Assembly: GCF_037126465.1 (NCBI RefSeq)
Contig: NC_088201.1
Span: forward strand, 139,502,376 to 139,566,375
Length of the DNA stretch: 64,000 bases
Source of the DNA: Ornithodoros turicata
Lineage: Eukaryota; Arthropoda; Arachnida; Ixodida; Argasidae
Reading direction: 5' to 3'
Shown: positions 32,490-42,582 of the stretch, piece by piece
Layout: the number at the start of each line of letters is the position of its first letter
Numbering within the stretch: position 1 is the first letter of the stretch
The notes under the pieces: model-generated
What the model saw: the letters and a program-made list of their open reading frames with translations, nothing else
What the model was told of the DNA's origin: nothing
Databases searched by the model: none
Position numbers and translations under genes: made by a program

Positions 32490-32714
32490 AGGGTTCTCGA
32501 CCTCGCTTCACTAGACTTCCTGGACAACGACCGGATAACCGAAGCCGATTGTTCGGTATTAGTCACTTCTGTTCCCTGGAATTCTCGTCCGAGTCAGGAA
32601 GCTGATGTCCGGATAAACGGAGGCCGAGTACGTGGGGAGAAATTCGTCCCCGTACTTTTTGTCCAGAAGCACAGGGTCTGAATAAATGAAGCCTAGATAA
32701 GCGCGGATCGACTG
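32490..32714 (-). mobile_element. pogo/Tigger-like MITE fragment
   Basis: Read on the minus strand it starts CAGTCGATCCGCGCTTATC and continues with TTCATTTATTCAGACCCTG. This is the pogo-type terminus followed by repeated GATAA/CCGGATAA motifs. The far end near 32490 is eroded. Confidence 0.6.
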
Positions 32715-33002
32715 TAGTAATAAATTGCATGCTATCAAAATATGCTCCTCAACAATCCTTGCTTCTTGAAAGAATTGCAACCTCTTTTTATGCTGAATAC
32801 GCTTCTTGAAGAAGTTTGCCACCAGGCCAATATTTAGAAAACTGTGGATCATCTGTTGTTCGCGCCGGCTGCCTGTCGAATGGCAATACTGGCAGCAATA
32901 TGCTAGTATTTTTTCCGCACATCTTGTTTTCAGGAGAAATATGCAAACTGTATCCTAAAAATACGTTGCGTGTTGTAGTACTTTTTGTCCGTTCTAAGTC
33001 AT

Positions 33003-33138
33003 TGTAGCGCAGCTATCCAAAGACGACGACGAGCGCTCAGCTGAGGCGAGCGCGAGGAGCGACAATAAACCTTCAGTTGTTTCCAAAGCTTTGCAGGCTG
33101 CGGTAGTCCTTTCTTCTCCCTCCGCGTTGCCTGCCTCA
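33003..33138 (+). repeat. 5' LTR
   Basis: Starts TGTAGCGCAGC and ends GCCTGCCTCA, with an AATAAA polyadenylation signal inside (CAATAAACC). Roughly 96% identical to 37538-37673. Confidence 0.88.
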
Positions 33139-33139
33139 T

Positions 33140-33157
33140 TTGGTGACCCGCGTCGAA
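33140..33157 (+). other. Primer-binding site (tRNA-Trp type)
   Basis: TGGTGACCCGCGTCG begins one base after the left LTR plus a T. The first nine bases equal the complement of the tRNA-Trp 3' end including CCA. Later bases agree only with a one-base gap. Confidence 0.6.
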
Positions 33158-33181
33158 CATACGCAGCCTTTGCCTGAGTCG

Positions 33182-33960
33182 ATGGCATCACCCTCAGGCA
33201 ATCATTCCTCCAGCGCCGATGATCCGCCTATTTCGACGACCACTACGCTGCGGTTGCCCCCTTTTTGGCGCCAGAACCCGCCGTCTTGGTTCAGACAAGT
33301 CGAGACCCAATTTCAGCTTCGACATATCCAGTCCCAACAGTCAAAGTATTTTCACGTTTTGGCTGGTCTTCCTCCGGAAGTTGCGGCAGAACTGGACGAC
33401 GTCCTCGCCGCAGTTCAGCTCGATCAGCCGTACGACGTTCTGAGGACCGCCATCTTGGACAGAATGGAAGTGTCCGCACGCGCTAAACTCGAGCAGCTAT
33501 TCTCTGATGAAGACTTGGGCGACCGTAAGCCATCGCAGATGCTCCATCGCATGAAACAGCTCCTCGGCGATTCCGCTACCGAAGCGCAGCAACCCATCTT
33601 GAGAGAGGTGTTCTTTCAAAGACTTACGCAAGCGATGCGTGTGGTTTTGGCAGGGTCGGAAGATTTATCCCTCGACCGACTGGCCACATTGGCTGACCGG
33701 ATTGCGGATTACTCAGAGCCCCCTAAGCCGTCCATCATGGCCGCAGCCACCTCGGAGCAGTCCCCGCGCTTGGACCGCATTGAGCTCCAGCTTCAACAGC
33801 TCACTGATGCCTTGCAGTCTCTCACGGCTGCCGGCGCCGTAGCCGTTCCGCTCCCCTATCCCGCCGTCGCTCATCACCGACTCCTTCTCAAGAACCCCAG
33901 GCCGCTAACCGGCTTTTCTGGTACCATCATCGTTTTCGGCACAGAGCTCAACGTTGCGTC
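33182..33960 (+). pseudogene. Gypsy gag
   Basis: ATG at 33182 (MASPSGNHSSSA) opens a capsid-like frame with the family's PPFWRQNPPSWFRQVE start and HVLAGLPPEV block, then a helical region ending near ADYSEP. The zinc finger expected around 33880-33960 cannot be read in this frame; similar residues appear shifted in the next frame. The polyprotein was probably broken by an indel in the nucleocapsid. Gag would form the particle. Confidence 0.75.
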
Positions 33961-34481
33961 TCACCCTGCGCTTGGCAGGAAAACCAACGGGCCGATCAGT
34001 GATGGCGGCAGGCGATCCCGGCCCCACTCCCAGCCGCCTCTTCACTATACGCGACCGCATCGCAGGCTACCGTCTTGTGGTCTACACTGGCGCTGAGTTC
34101 AGCGTAATTCCAGCGTCTGCTGCTGATCGTCGCCGTTCCCACTCCGGCTCAAACCTTCAAGCCGCAAACGGCACAGCGATCAAGACATATGGGCTACGCT
34201 CCTTAACGCTCGACCTTGAACTGAGGCGAACTTTCCGCTGGGTGTTCGTTATCGCCGACGTCACGCAACCCAAACTAGGCGCCGATTTCTTGGCATTCTT
34301 CAACCTTGCCGTTAATGTCCGCCATCGTCGCTTATGTGACAGCACCACTACGCTTAAGGTAACAGGTGCCTCGTCTCCGCAAGCTCCGACCGGTATCCGC
34401 GCGCTTCGTCCTCCTTCGCCATACGCCGCGCTTCTGGACGAGTTCCCGGACATTACGAAGCCCTGTAACCTGAAGGCCTAA
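33954..34481 (+). pseudogene. Gypsy aspartic protease region
   Basis: The domain reads FTIRDRIAGYRLVVYTGAEF, followed by KTYGLRSL and LGADFLAFF (the second conserved protease block). The active-site triad is normally DTG; here it is YTG (near 34083), a single GAC-to-TAC change that would abolish activity. The frame closes with a stop shortly before the RT. Confidence 0.75.
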
Positions 34482-34493
34482 GTCAAACACAAC

Positions 34494-35607
34494 GTGACAC
34501 ACCACATCGCTACCACCGGCCCTCCCGTCTCCTCTCGCTACCGCCGGCTCCACGGTGATCGTCTCGCCATAGCCAAACGAGAGTCTGAGCATATGTTGGA
34601 CCTGGGCATCATCCGCCCGTCCTCCAGTAGTTGGGCACCACCATTACACATGGTACCGAAGAAAGACACAGGTGACTGGAGGCCGTGCGGGGATTATAAC
34701 TTAACACCAAGACAATACCGGACAGGTACCCGCTGCCCCATATTCACGATTTCACGGCTGATCTTGCGGGCTGCACAGTATTTACTACCCTGGATTTGGT
34801 TAAGGCTTATCACCAGATCCCTGTGCACCCGTCCGACATCTCGATGACCGCCATTATTACACCCTTTGGGCCATATGAATTCGTGAGGATGCCAGTCGGC
34901 CTGCGCAATGCAGCGCAAAGGTTCCAGCGGTTCATCAATGACGTGCTACGGGGATTGCCATTCGTCTATGCATACATAGACGATCTCCTCATTGCAAGCG
35001 CCTCCCAGCAAGAACACATCGATCATCTCCGCCGAGTGTTCACACGCCTTCAGGAGCACGGCCTGGTGATCAACATAAAGAAGTGTAGTTTCGGACAAAG
35101 CGAAGCCCAGTTCCTTGGCCATCACATCGACCAGCACGGCAGGAGCACGCCCGCTGGAGTCGAAAGCTCAAGCCATCCGCAATTTCCTGCGCCCGAAAAC
35201 AGTCCGACAGCTCCGACAGTTCTTGAGCTTGCTCAATTTCCACTGTCGCTTCATTCCCCACTGCGCATTCATCCTACCTCTCCTCACCGACCTCCTAAGG
35301 GCACCGCAACCATCCACTTCCCCGTTCCCCTGGTCTCCGGAAGCAGAGAGTTCCTTTCAGGCGGCTAAACAAGTTTTGGTGAGCACAACATTGCTCGTTC
35401 ATCATGTTCCCTCTGGCCCAACACGCCTGATGACGGACGCTTCGACCACAGCCGTTGGTGCTGTTCTGCAGCAGTTTGCTGACGGCGAGTGGCGGTCGCT
35501 CGGTTTCTTCTCCCGCCGCCTCAAGCCCGCTGAAGCACGCTACATCACGTTCGGCCGCGAGCTTCTTGCCGTCTACGCTGTTGTGAAGCACTACCGTTAT
35601 CTACTGG
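34494..35607 (+). pseudogene. Gypsy RT and first part of RNase H
   Basis: RT blocks lie in two frames: [18 protein letters not shown] up to about 34700, and from about 34796 [25 protein letters not shown] and the catalytic YIDDLLIAS near 34975. The connection follows, then the RNase H begins at MTDASTTAVGAVLQQ (near 35430). Frameshifts occur near 34700 and 35130-35160. The RNase H is cut at 35608 by a MITE and resumes after 36041. Confidence 0.8.
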
Positions 35608-36041
35608 CAGTGGCGTAGCCACGGGGGGGGGGGGCTAGGGGGGGGGGGGCTCGAGCCCCCCCTACCTGCCACGGACCGGCCCACATATATCGTGCAAATC
35701 CGAGAACATAATATATGGGGGCGGGGGGGGGGGGACCAGTGTGACGATCGCGAAAGTTCTTGCAGTTCGTGGCGTCTATCTAAGAAGCACTCTTGAATGG
35801 TTTTCAAAGTATGAACCTTTCAAAATACTTCCAATCTCGTGACACCACCTCATTGGTCATGACAGCCTATACATGTAATCGTATTGTGAACGTCTAAATA
35901 AACTATTTTCGTTCCTTTTTTTAATCCTCAGTTTGCAGTGTGCACAAGTATGTGTGTGTTGTCGACACAGGGTCAGCGGGGGGGGGGCGAGTTTTCTTGT
36001 CGAGCCCCCCCCCCTACCTTGGAGGTCTGGCTACGCCACTG
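35608..36041. mobile_element. hAT-like MITE nested in the Gypsy RNase H
   Basis: A perfect 8-bp duplication TCTACTGG (35600-35607 and 36042-36049) flanks inverted ends CAGTGGCGTAGCCA and TGGCTACGCCACTG. The element is 434 bp, non-coding, with long G and C runs near its ends. It must be younger than the Gypsy element. Confidence 0.92.
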
Positions 36042-36402
36042 TCTACTGGCTGGATGTGCATTCCATGTGCTCACTGATCACAAGCCATTGACGTTCGCAT
36101 TCATCGGCAACCATTCCGGCTACTCCGAGCGAGAAACCCGCCAGCTGGCGTTCATATCTGAGTACTCCACGGACGTTCGCCACATTCCAGTTGTCGACAA
36201 TTCGGCAGCTGACGCTCTTTCGCGCATCCACGCCATACCGTTTCTGCCCTCTCCTGTGAATGCCGAGCAGCTTTTGCAAGCTCAAGCACAGGAAGCCGAA
36301 GTAAAGGACCACCTAGCCGGCGCATCGTCTCTGCAGCTCAAGCCCGTCTACCTACCCGGCTTGGACGACCCCTCTTGTATGATGTGTCCACCGACCTGAT
36401 GA
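36042..36402 (+). pseudogene. Gypsy RNase H, second part
   Basis: Reading resumes with AFHVLTDHKPLTFAF and continues through RQLAFISEYSTDVRHI and NSAADALSRI, the standard end of the RNase H in Gypsy polyproteins. A stop occurs just before the integrase frame begins at 36436. Confidence 0.8.
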
Positions 36403-36435
36403 TGTGTCCGACCTCGATCATTCGTCCCCGAGCCT

Positions 36436-37535
36436 TTGCGACGCAAGATATTCGCCGAATACCACGACATTGCTCATCCCGGCGTGCGCGCGACGCATAA
36501 GGCCATCGCCGATCGTTACGTCTGGCCGGGAATCAACAGGGACATCCGCAGGTGGACTCAGTCCTGCATCGTTTGTCAGCGGTCGAAAGTACAGCGCCAC
36601 ACAAAGACGCCTATTCGGCCGTTCCCGAGCCCAGCCGGCCGCTTCCACCATCTTCACCTCGATTTAGTCGGCCCACTGCCAATCTCTCATGGCTGCCGAT
36701 ACCTTCTCACGGCAGTCGATCGATTCACGCGCTGGCCAGAGGTCGTCCCCATCACCGACATAACCGCTGACACCGTCGGTCGTGCATTCCTTCTTGCCTG
36801 GGTCCCTCGTTTCGGCTGCCCTGCCATCGTCACTACCGACAAGGGCAGGCAATTCACCTCACGCAGCTTCTCAACCCTTCTTGTTGCTGTTACATCACGA
36901 CCACCGCTTACCACCCTGCGGCAAATGGGATGGTTGAGCGGCTACACAGGCAACTGAAAGCCGAGATCTGCGCGCGCCCCGACCCCACCAACTGGGTTGA
37001 CCACCTCCCTTGGGTCCTCCTTGGCCTCAGGTCCTCCCTCAAGCAGGACCTTAAGTGTCCAGTAAGCAGTCTTCGGCTGCCCATTACGCTTACCTGGCGA
37101 TTTCTTGGAGCACCCTCCCAGGCACCCTGCCGCAGGTGGCGACTTCGTCAAACAACTCCGAGATCACTTCCGCACCATCCAACCGGCTCCGCCTCGGCAG
37201 CCTTTATACAGAAAGATATTCGTACACCCCGACCTGAACAAGTCTTCCCACGTGTTCATCCGTGCGGACCACGTGAAGCCAACGCTTATTCCGGTATACA
37301 CAGTCCCGCACCAGGTCCTCTCCCGCGACGACAAGACAGTCACTGTCGACATCACCGGTCATCATACAACGGTTTCCCAGGACCGGCTCAAACCAGCATA
37401 TGTCGAAGCTATCACCTATCCGGCGCAGCTCCCCGTTCTGCCGACACGACACAAAGGTCGTCCGCCTAACCGTTCTCGACAAAACGCTGTCGCCTGGCGC
37501 TCTCCACTGGTAAAGCACCAGTGTCTAGGGGGAGC
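36436..37535 (+). pseudogene. Gypsy integrase
   Basis: An HHCC zinc finger (HPGVRATHKAI to CIVCQRSK) is followed by the core residues in LDLVGPLP (near 36660), TTDKGRQF (near 36836) and NGMVERLHRQLK (near 36925). All three acidic residues are present but lie in different frames. The C-terminal part (37200-37450) has HVFIRADHVKP and ends near the purine tract. At least two frameshifts separate the parts. Confidence 0.8.
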
Positions 37536-37537
37536 CC

Positions 37538-37673
37538 TGTAGCGCAGCTATCTAAAGACGACGACGAGCGCTCAGCTGAGGCGAGCGCGAGGAGCGACAA
37601 TAAACCTTCAGTTGTTTCCAAACCTTCGCAGGCTGAGGTAGTCCTTTCTTCTCCTTCCGCGTTGCCTGCCTCA
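37538..37673 (+). repeat. 3' LTR
   Basis: Same length as the left LTR, preceded by the purine tract and followed by the TCAT duplication. Confidence 0.88.
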
Positions 37674-37677
37674 TCAT

Positions 37678-38889
37678 ATTTCCTAGCACCACTGTAACAC
37701 GAACAATCCAAACAGAACAATCAATCTCGTTTCTTGATACGCTTCTGTGACGCCATCTCCTATTTTCTATCTCTCCATACTGCCCTCGCCCACTGCGCCC
37801 TCCTCTGCCGTTAGGTCGCACCCACACAACGAGTATTTTTGGTGTTGAAAAGTGGCAAATTTTTTCGTGACTGGAAAAGACCTCTCCCGAGTGTCCTGTC
37901 CAGTCCGTTACGCTACTACCTCCTAGCTCCAACAACCTCTCTGACAACAAAATACGTGATATTCGCGTCACTACCTACACTTCTTAGCAAACGTTTCTCT
38001 TCATCCTCCTCTCCACTACAACGGGTAAAGTGAGGCAAAACGAGACACTTTTTGGTTGACGTCATCTATCTCAAGAACGCTTTGGGTGACGAACTTCATA
38101 CCTTACTGAGAGGTGCCTCGGACTGTGGGCTTCACTTGACTAGGGAGTTGTCGTGATTGATGTATATGTCGAAAAGAAAGTATCGTCTCGTTGTGCCTGC
38201 GTGCAATAGCGTTTCAGAAGTCTAATACGTAAAAAGGCAGACATGATGCCTAGCTACTGGGGCATCACAGCAACGACAGCGACCGAGTTGTTTATTTGAG
38301 CTCACCTGTCACTACGTACATGCTTCGCCCTATCGATTGTAGTCCGCAGCAAGATCATCTTCCGTGCGTACAATTCCTAGGACGACCCATACTGCCGCTG
38401 TTCATCTCCACATAGGCATATACACACGCCATACCGTCCCGGCTGCTTCTGCGGGCGACGAGAGGATAGTACGCGCGCAGCGCAACTATTCACAAGTCAT
38501 GATATGTGAGCAGGTACGCCGCTGCTTTTTTCTCGGTGGCACATGACGCCAACGCGAGATCAACCGTGGCTCTCCCAACCGATCAATCCCCATCGCGCAC
38601 CTTTTCTTCGTTTCTTCACTTCGTCTCAGGCCAAGGGAGAAGAAGGGTTTTCGGCGATGCGACGTACGGGACAGGATCTTCACGAAATTGGACCTTAACA
38701 GCTGTCGCTGTAAAAGTAAGCTCTCATTAAATTTAATTATTGAACTAGCTAGACTATTTAGAATAATAGGCCTCTGAGTTCACCGGTTTAGAGTAGAAAA
38801 CAATATTTGGCAGTAAGGATATGTGTTGGGTATAACATCACAACATTTCATCTAATTGACCGCAATTTCCTCTTCAATAAATTAGAAAA
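37678..38889. other. Unassigned 1.2-kb stretch
   Basis: No motif or shared repeat was recognised; short frames on both strands carry no known domain. Confidence 0.3.
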
Positions 38890-39135
38890 ATGGAATATGT
38901 GGTTTACCACTCGCTCTACTTAAAAGCTATTTGACTAACAGACGCCAGTACGTTTTCCTGGAACAGACTATTTCGGATATCAGGACCACAAACTAAGCTT
39001 CCTGCAAGGTTCACTATGAGCAGGTATCTGTCCCTCGCCTTTATTAACGACCTTCCGACACAACTCGCGTGTAAAACCATCTTAAATGCCGACGACGCTA
39101 CACTATTTATCAGTGGCCCATCCACTAGCGAGGTA
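38890..39135 (+). pseudogene. LINE reverse transcriptase fragment
   Basis: LLKSYLTNRRQYVF (near 38918) and FINDLPTQLACK followed by NADDATLF (near 39085) are the finger-palm blocks of a CR1/Jockey-type RT, in two frames. The catalytic YADD has become NADD. Only about 80 residues remain. Confidence 0.6.
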
Positions 39136-39138
39136 TGT

Positions 39139-39408
39139 AACACGCCTCCACGGTGACTTCCAAGGGTGCGTCATCTGAAGGGACAAACCGGTCACTCTCT
39201 CACTCATCCTCCTTTCACTCTTACATTGTTGCTCACTCATACACACACTCATACGACGGGATCTACGCAAGCGGCAGCTGTTGAACATGAGGCTGGAACA
39301 ACATAGAAGGGACAAATACATTGGGGGAGTGAAAGGAGGATGAGTGAGAGAGTGGCTGGTTTGTCCCTTCAGATGACGCACCCTTGGAAGTCACTGTGGA
39401 GGCGTGTT
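39139..39408. repeat. Near-perfect 80-bp inverted repeat (SINE hairpin)
   Basis: Bases 39139-39222 are the reverse complement of 39325-39408 with very few mismatches (for example GGTGCGTCATCTGAAGGGAC). The right arm is the leader of the plus-strand SINE. The left arm is therefore an inverted extra copy of that leader. Confidence 0.85.
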
Positions 39409-39505
39409 AGCTTAACGCAATTGGTAGAGCCCTGGACCGGTAATCCAGAAGATGTGCGTTCGAGTCCTACAGCTGGCTAACCTTTTCAGTGACTTTCATC
39501 TTTCA
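39270..39505 (+). mobile_element. tRNA-derived SINE (tick type), plus strand
   Basis: Leader, tRNA head (39409-39470 with TTAGCTTAACGCAATTGG and the B box GTTCGAGTCC) and tail GTGACTTTCATCTTTC parallel the minus-strand copy at 2920-3070. Confidence 0.75.
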
Positions 39506-40545
39506 AGGTATGAGGTCCACGTCGGAGATTAAGTCGAACTTTGAAGGTTTCACATTAGGCAGAACTTTGGCGTTTTGGAGAGAAGGTCTGTGAGGTGCGA
39601 CGACAGATGCACACTTGCAGAATTGACGGGGAGAATCGATGAATGGACCGGCTCTTCACGGTGTTTTGCAGCAGGTTTGGGACCCGAGCGACGGAGGACT
39701 GACCAAAGAGAAGCGAATTATTTTTCTTGACAACGTTGCCAATGGGAAAATTCTTGGGCACGCCGAAAATGCGGACCGAAAAGTAGGCCACACAGCATAT
39801 TGGCTGCGCAGCTCAGATCATTTATCTGGGTTCGGAGAGCTTGCCTGTGAACTTGCAGAATCATTTTCTTTGTATTGAAAGTTTCAAAGAAGAAGAACCC
39901 CTTAGGCGGAGGCGGTGGCTTTTCCTTGGATCGGAGACGCAAACTCATGAAACACACGTGTGCCCTGAGTTAGGCCAAATTGTGACCAACTTTGCACAAC
40001 GTCCACAGTGCATGAAGACGTAGAATCGGAAGGGACGAAGACGACAAATGTCAGCGCCAGAATGAAGAACTATCCCGCACACTATCCGGTATGAAGGTCA
40101 GGATACAAACTTTAGAGACGGAAACCTGTGTACTTAACAGCGAAAACGACAAACTGCAAGAAATAGCAAGTGCGAGAAGCGAGGGAAAGAAAGTGGGAGA
40201 TGGATCTAGGAGAAAGAATAAGCGGAAGCTTGCAAAAGGCTGCTCAGTGCATGCACGCATCAATAGGAGACCTACTGAATACTTTCGGACTCAGCGTAAA
40301 AGAAGTACTTGAAAACGACCTGACAGGCATCTTGCATAACATTTTCTGCAGCGACACAGGAAAAACGAATACTGTCCAATTGGGCGTCAGGAAGCATTTT
40401 GGCTGTTCCGGCATTTCGTTATACGACGAGCTGTGTCGCAGCGACAAATAAATTGTTGAGGAAGTTGTAAGAACATTAGATGAGCACGGGCGTCAGCAAC
40501 ACTTTTTGAGAAGAAGTAAGTCGTACTATAAATGGACTTCCCTCA
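39506..40545 (+). other. Probable 5' part of the following transposon
   Basis: Overlapping frames (39639-39878, 40091-40312, 40170-40451) have charged, coiled-coil-like composition. The last contains CSDTGKTNTVQLGVRKHFG. They probably encode the N-terminal half of the transposase that continues at 40546, but no diagnostic motif is visible. Confidence 0.35.
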
Positions 40546-41328
40546 TTGGCACTCATCAACAACTACCGCGAACGCCTAGACTCTCAACTGGAGATAACGA
40601 GGACCCTAGGGGTGGCCCTCGGAGCTCGGGTGTGCTTTCTCAATGAGCTCGAATACGTCATCAGAGAAATGGCCATAAATACAAGGAGAGGACTGAGTGA
40701 CTTCGCGCGTTCATCTTTAACAATCAAAATCGAAGGGGACGGCTGCAATATAAGCAGGAAAACATCGTGGACGACGCTGTCTTTCGTCGTTTTGGAGTCA
40801 GATCAGCAAATACATAGTCCCAAGGGGCACCGTCTGCTAGCCATAGCTGCAGTTTCAGAAAACTATTTCTCAGTCAGAGAATCGTTCCAGACCGTAATCC
40901 ACGAGGTAAACCTTGTCATTGACAGTAAAGGTATAACATTAGACGACGTATTCATACCTCTGACAGTATACCTCGGCGTTGATCTCAAATTCATTTTATT
41001 AGTAATGGGTTTGCAAACAGCAAGTTCCAGTTACCCTTGCCCCTTTTGCACAGCGAGTCCAAGAGAAAGAGCAAACCCGGAGGCTCCTGTAGATTATTTC
41101 AGCGAACCTCCTGTTCTACGCACATTAGAAAATTTGGAAACTGACAGTGACAATCTCACACATGGAGCGCAAGATGCAGTTCTGTTCAAGATCGATCCAT
41201 CGCTGATTGTTCCAGATACACTCCACATACGCATAAGAATTTTCCATCGTCTTTTTGGGAACGTGTTTATTGAACTGGACGACCTCGATGCAAGAGATAA
41301 AGTCCGTGATCCCTGTAGCATCACTTAG
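40546..41328 (+). pseudogene. Transposase-like protein of an unclassified family, part 1
   Basis: A 260-codon open frame without a good ATG start. It contains KIEGDGCNISRKTSWTTLSF, a block YLGVDLKFILLVMGLQTASS, a CPFC pair and VPDTLHIRIRIFHRLF. The first block has an acidic residue placed like the first residue of an RNase H fold. The same arrangement is known to me from uncharacterised transposon-like proteins in cnidarians and fungi. The frame ends with a stop and continues in another frame at 41529. Confidence 0.5.
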
Positions 41329-41528
41329 GAAACTTTGTGAAACTTGTGAACAGTTGCGGGGTGAAATTTCAAGTATGGGAGGACGAGAGAAAAGGACGCC
41401 AATTCACCACTTTGACGGGCGACGACTGCGGAACACTGCTGTGACAACTTCCGGACACGATTAAGGGAACTATGCATCGTGAAACAGAGCATTTTGTCGT
41501 GGAGTTCTGGAAGATATTTAAGTAGTCA

Positions 41529-42098
41529 ATGGACCATTTTCAGAGGAACGAAACAGGGGAAGGTGTTCAAGAAAAAGGAATCAAATTTTTGGGTTTGTTT
41601 ACGATCCTCGGAAAGAGCAGGAAAGGCTATGGAGTCAACGGTGCTACTCCATATATCCATATTTTAGTCCATCATGCTTCCGTAAAACATGAAAAGTTCG
41701 GCTGCCTCGCATCATTCTCGGGTCAGAAGATCGAAAAGAAATACGACGTCTTGAAGAAAATTCATCACACGAAATCGAACAAGTGGAAGCCCGCGGCTGA
41801 CGCACTGAGACTGGGAAAGAGGGCAGAAAATGTTACCCGCACCAGAACTGCGCGTACGTATGTGAAGCAAGACGATGATTATTGGCACAGCGGAATTCAA
41901 GAATCTTGGAAAAAAGGGTTTCGGTCAGCAGTGGAACGTCCGGTACTACAAACATTGCAGACGCCAAACACCATGAGCGCTGGGGAAATTAGAACGGAAC
42001 TGCGCGGACTCGGTGTCGTCACCACGCTTAAGAACAAAACAAAACTAGAAACAATGTTGCGAACGGAGAAAAGTAAGAGAGCAAAAACGACAGTGTAA
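41529..42098 (+). pseudogene. Transposase-like protein, part 2
   Basis: This frame supplies TPYIHILVHHASV, then KIEKKYDVLKKIHHTKSNKW, a strongly conserved-looking basic block that follows part 1 in the same family. The C-terminal region (from NTMSAGEIRTELR) resembles a short SAP-like helix pair. The 200-bp gap between parts carries at least one frameshift. Terminal inverted repeats were not found. Confidence 0.5.
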
Positions 42099-42169
42099 AA
42101 CAGTACCGAATTCGTTTTTTGTATACTGTATATGCATTCGTTGAGCTCACTGCGGATTTGTTGCAAAAT

Positions 42170-42440
42170 TTCCCGTATACTCAGTGCAGGTACCCGGGTT
42201 CGAATCCCGGTGCCGGCTGTGCTGTCTGGGGTTTTTCCTGGGTCTTCCTCAGACGCTTTCAGACATATGTCGGCACAGTTCCCCTTAGAAGTCGGCACAG
42301 GACGCACATTTCCCCAGGGCGTCAGTCGTGACGTTGCCCATATATACGTCAGGCCGACAACGGCAAGCCCTTCACCATCACCACCACCACCGCAGTATAT
42401 CAACAGTCGTATATGTGTAGAGAGACAGCAATCCTCTTTT
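42170..42440 (+). mobile_element. Second SINE family (tRNA B box, GTCGGCACAG tail)
   Basis: A perfect B box (GGGTTCGAATCCCGG, near 42196) is followed by TGCCGGCTGTGCTGTCTGGG, CAGACGCTTTCAGAC and GTCGGCACAG repeated twice. This body is typical of a SINE widespread in tick genomes. The A box is not clear. Confidence 0.65.
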
Positions 42441-42582
42441 GATGATAATAGCTGTGTTCTATTTCATTAAGTGACATGGATGTATTCCTACATTTCGTTT
42501 GCATATATATTTATATATATTTATATTTCGTACAGACGTAACCAGAACGCGTCAATTGTATGTTCTGTATTTCATCATATAC

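Larger units (their letters stand above)
33003..37673 (+). mobile_element. Ty3/Gypsy LTR retrotransposon (CsRn1-like), inactive
   Basis: Two 136-bp LTRs bound gag, protease, RT, RNase H and integrase in Gypsy order. A 4-bp duplication TCAT flanks the element (32999-33002 and 37674-37677). The primer-binding site after the left LTR, TGGTGACCC, fits tRNA-Trp, and a purine tract (AGGGGGAG) precedes the right LTR. A 4-bp duplication and tRNA-Trp priming are features of the CsRn1 clade, so that placement is inferred. LTRs differ at about five positions. A hAT MITE lies in the RNase H. Frameshifts and a changed protease site show the copy is dead. Confidence 0.85.

Noticed and set aside
36043..36312. 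Minus-strand ORF in the Gypsy element
   Set aside because: It is opposite a confidently identified RNase H reading frame.
39409..39470. tRNA gene on the plus strand
   Set aside because: It has both promoter boxes, but the cloverleaf is incomplete and a SINE tail and leader are attached.
42190..42220. tRNA gene from a perfect B box
   Set aside because: No acceptor stem or A box at the right distance; the downstream body is a known type of tick SINE.
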